From Aphanomyces cochlioides (lineage: Eukaryota > Oomycota > Saprolegniomycetes > Saprolegniales > Verrucalvaceae): 64,000 bases of DNA. Positions 61,932 through 64,000 of the stretch are shown here, piece by piece. Each line of letters starts with the position of its first letter. Position 1 is the stretch's first letter. The notes below the pieces were generated by a model, which made no database searches, was not told where the DNA came from, and saw nothing but the letters and a program-made list of their open reading frames with translations. The DNA lies in the NCBI GenBank assembly GCA_019828595.1, contig JAHQRK010000036.1, positions 310,001 through 374,000 on the forward strand. Direction: 5' to 3'. The position numbers were made by a program, and so were the translations under genes.

Positions 61932-63362
61932 ATGTCGGAATGGGAGACGTGGAGCGATGGAGACGACTTGCTCTCATGGAAGAGTCTCTGTCTGTCGGAG
62001 CTCAAGCCCCGAATCCACTACGATGACACAGAGTCCGAGTGGAGCGTCCAAGAGGTCGCTCTCCCGACGTACGTCTATCCATCTGTTGAAGAACGCGAAA
62101 TGCTGTCGACGTCGCAGTGGATTTATCCTACAGAGATACCAAAGCAGCGGCTGCCAGTGAGCCTGCAGACAGCGCAGTTTATCCCCGCTGCAATACCTAG
62201 CAGACCTGTGAAACCTCCTAGTCCTGTTGCCACACCAGGACCGTCCTTGCATCTTGAATCTTCAACGGCGAACCTTGCAGTCTTCCCACTGCAACACATC
62301 CAACGCCAACCTGGTCCGTCCGAGAAGCTTCGATTAGAGCTGCAGACCGCCAAATGTGCCAGCCTCAAGGCCAAAGTCCGCGAGTTGGAATCGCGTGACA
62401 GCGATCTCCAAGCCAAGGTTTCCTCGCTCGAGATCAAGTTGAAGGCCATGACCGACCGCCACCACGAGGCAATAGTCAGCCATCAGCGAGAGATGAGGAT
62501 AGCTGAAGAAGCTAGAGGTGCGCTTGAGAGTCAACTGCAGGTCAAGGAAGCACGCGTGGTTGCTCTAGAAGCTGAAGAGGACGAGCAGAAGAAGATCACA
62601 GCGCTCTTGGAGGTTGAATCCGTCGTCAGAACTCACCTCACACAACGCACGTAGGCCAAGATTGACACTTTGCAGACTCAATTAGCAGAGAAAGGCCGAA
62701 GCGCGCAGATCGACGCCCAAGCTTTGGCGAGGAAAGATTGCGAGATGCAGTCGCTACTCGCCAAGCTGGACAAATGCACCAAAGCCGAGGAGGACCTCCG
62801 GGAAACCCTCAAGCAAAACAACGCAGAGCTCGACCGTCTGCGCAAAGAGTTCACCAAAGCTCAATTCGAGCTCAGTCGTCGCAAGACTGAACCACCAGCC
62901 CCCGCTATGCTTCCCCCGCCGCCGCCAGACTTCAAGCAATTGCCAGTCGTATCTTGGTCCATGGAGACGCCTCGAGCGAAATCCCTCTCCGAATTGGGCT
63001 TTACCGCTTCTGTCCGCAAAGTTGACGACGTCAACAGCTCGGCCAATGTCCGCAATCTCTTGAGCTACCAAGTTCAGCCCCTGGAGGATTCACCGACAGC
63101 CATCCGCCGCGTCGACACGGAATTAAGCGCTCCGTTTGCGACCGAGAAGCAAACAATACAGACCGACGTGCTCGCCAAGCGGGAACTGGAAGCGCAGCTC
63201 TTGCAGTGGCACATTCAGAAGGCGCAGCTTCAGGCAGAATACGCCAAACTGGAGCAAATGGGCTTCCGCACGATCGAAGCAAGGCGGCGGAAGAGCGAGA
63301 TTGAAACAAGTCTCGACCACGCAGACAAACACATTAGTCACCTCAAGCTACGACTCAAGTAG
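61932..63362 (+). CDS. Long coiled-coil protein
   Basis: ATG 61932 gives MSEWETWSDGDDLLSWKSLCLSELKPR, then a Pro/Ser-rich linker, and from residue about 150 a long coiled coil (LRLELQTAKCASLKAKVREL...; DSDLQAKVSSLEIKLKAM). A short intron of 33-36 nt at about 62620-62654 (GTCGTCAG...CGTAG) removes a stop and joins LEVES to AKIDTLQTQL. A second coiled coil ends before APAMLPPPPPDF. The C-terminus, QMGFRTIEARRRKSEIETSLDHADKHI, resembles conserved ends of centrosomal or axonemal coiled-coil proteins, but I cannot name it. The stop is 10 bp from the stop of the TOR gene. Confidence 0.7.
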
Positions 63363-63372
63363 ACACGCATAT

Positions 63373-64000
63373 TTACCAGAATGGACACCACCCAGAGAAC
63401 AATTGGCACAGGTTTTCATGCGAAGTTGCTTGGCGGATGAGACGATCGACTTGATTCGCGACGCTGAGTGCCTTCCCGTCCATCTCAAAGTCGCGTCCAC
63501 GGAGTTTCTTCTTGACGCGGTCAATCACTTTAACAGCTTTGGCACTGAGTTGCTCGGGTTGGAGCACGAGATCGTCTTCTTCTTTCAACGTCGTGTTCAT
63601 GTCAAAGTTGTCCTCTTCAAAGTGAAGGTCCATCATCGTGGCGCTGTCAACCGACGACCGACGCACTTTAACTTCTTCTTTTTCCTTGTCCTCTTCGTAT
63701 GCATGAGATGGTGCAGCGTGCGGTGCCAGCAACCTCCACGTGATGAGAGGATCGTGGACAAATGCTTCCAAGATAGCCATGAGACTGTCACGGTTTTCGC
63801 GGAGCACACGCATACTGGCCTCACACGTGTGGCGGAACGTTCCTTCAATACCACTTACTTCCATTGCCTAGAAGAATTATTAGTACTGCGAGAGCCAAGA
63901 GTTTCATGACGATACCTGAGCCAACATGCGCGTGAGGCGGAATGGGATCTTCTCGGGGTATTTCTCACGTTCAATGGCGACTTCGAAGCAGTCACCGAAG
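63373..64000 (-). CDS. TOR: TOR-type phosphatidylinositol-3-kinase-related kinase, C-terminal part (5' cut by window)
   Basis: Only the 3' end of the gene is in the window. The upstream piece reads [26 protein letters not shown], the activation-loop and C-lobe segment of TOR kinases. An intron (about 63868-63915) leads to [33 protein letters not shown] and [13 protein letters not shown] charged linker of variable sequence follows, then the FATC domain, [29 protein letters not shown], with the invariant C-terminal GWCPFW. TOR controls growth in response to nutrients; the FATC tail is essential for its fold. The rest lies beyond base 64000. Confidence 0.93.

Overview
The window reads as nuclear DNA of a stramenopile, most likely an oomycete; a Saprolegniales (Aphanomyces-like) source is my inference from the family mix. 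Genes are dense, on both strands, and split by many very short GT-AG introns (about 40-65 nt). The families are eukaryotic: TTLL and CCP tubulin-modifying enzymes, an ankyrin-HDAC, an ELMO protein, a TOR kinase, TRAPPC13, a sphingomyelin-synthase-like enzyme, an LRR-type receptor kinase of the TKL group, and large multidomain C2/EF-hand/IQ and FHA/cNMP proteins. Several convergent genes touch or overlap at their stop codons.

Layout. 1-23.3 kb is housekeeping: adenosine deaminase (5' end cut by the window), TTLL9-like ligase, receptor kinase, ankyrin-HDAC, zinc-finger/ELMO protein, TORTIFOLIA1-like ARM protein, CHY-RING E3 ligase, sphingomyelin-synthase-like enzyme, membrane-anchored GNAT, SK-like K+ channel, and a large cytosolic carboxypeptidase. 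23.3-31.3 kb is a transposon nest: a Merlin (IS1595-type transposase) element with terminal inverted repeats of about 185 bp and an 8-bp target duplication. Its left inverted repeat has been split by a two-gene PIF/Harbinger element (TSD TCA). A second PIF/Harbinger element (TSD TTA) lies just downstream. All transposase genes are broken.

31.3-43.0 kb starts with a small zinc-ribbon membrane protein and then becomes a rearranged tandem array. Broken ABCC transporter pieces alternate with copies of a gene family resembling Uma2/PD-(D/E)XK nucleases (three intact ORFs, two degraded copies) and with a shared repeat. This is the least explained part of the window. 43.1-64.0 kb returns to compact genes: cyclophilin, DOT1-like methyltransferase, tRNA-Leu(CAG), a small unknown gene, FHA/cNMP protein, TRAPPC13, C2/EF/IQ protein, CID-CCCH RNA-processing protein, a small tail-anchored protein, a GDP-mannose-type transporter, a Myb-like protein, a coiled-coil protein, and the C-terminal end of TOR.

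Two short motifs recur just upstream of many start codons: a palindromic ATCCGGAT(AA) box and a G-rich tract of the GGGGTGCAGGGGTT type. Both look like candidate promoter elements. The ATCCGGAT-type box also sits in the Merlin terminal repeats.
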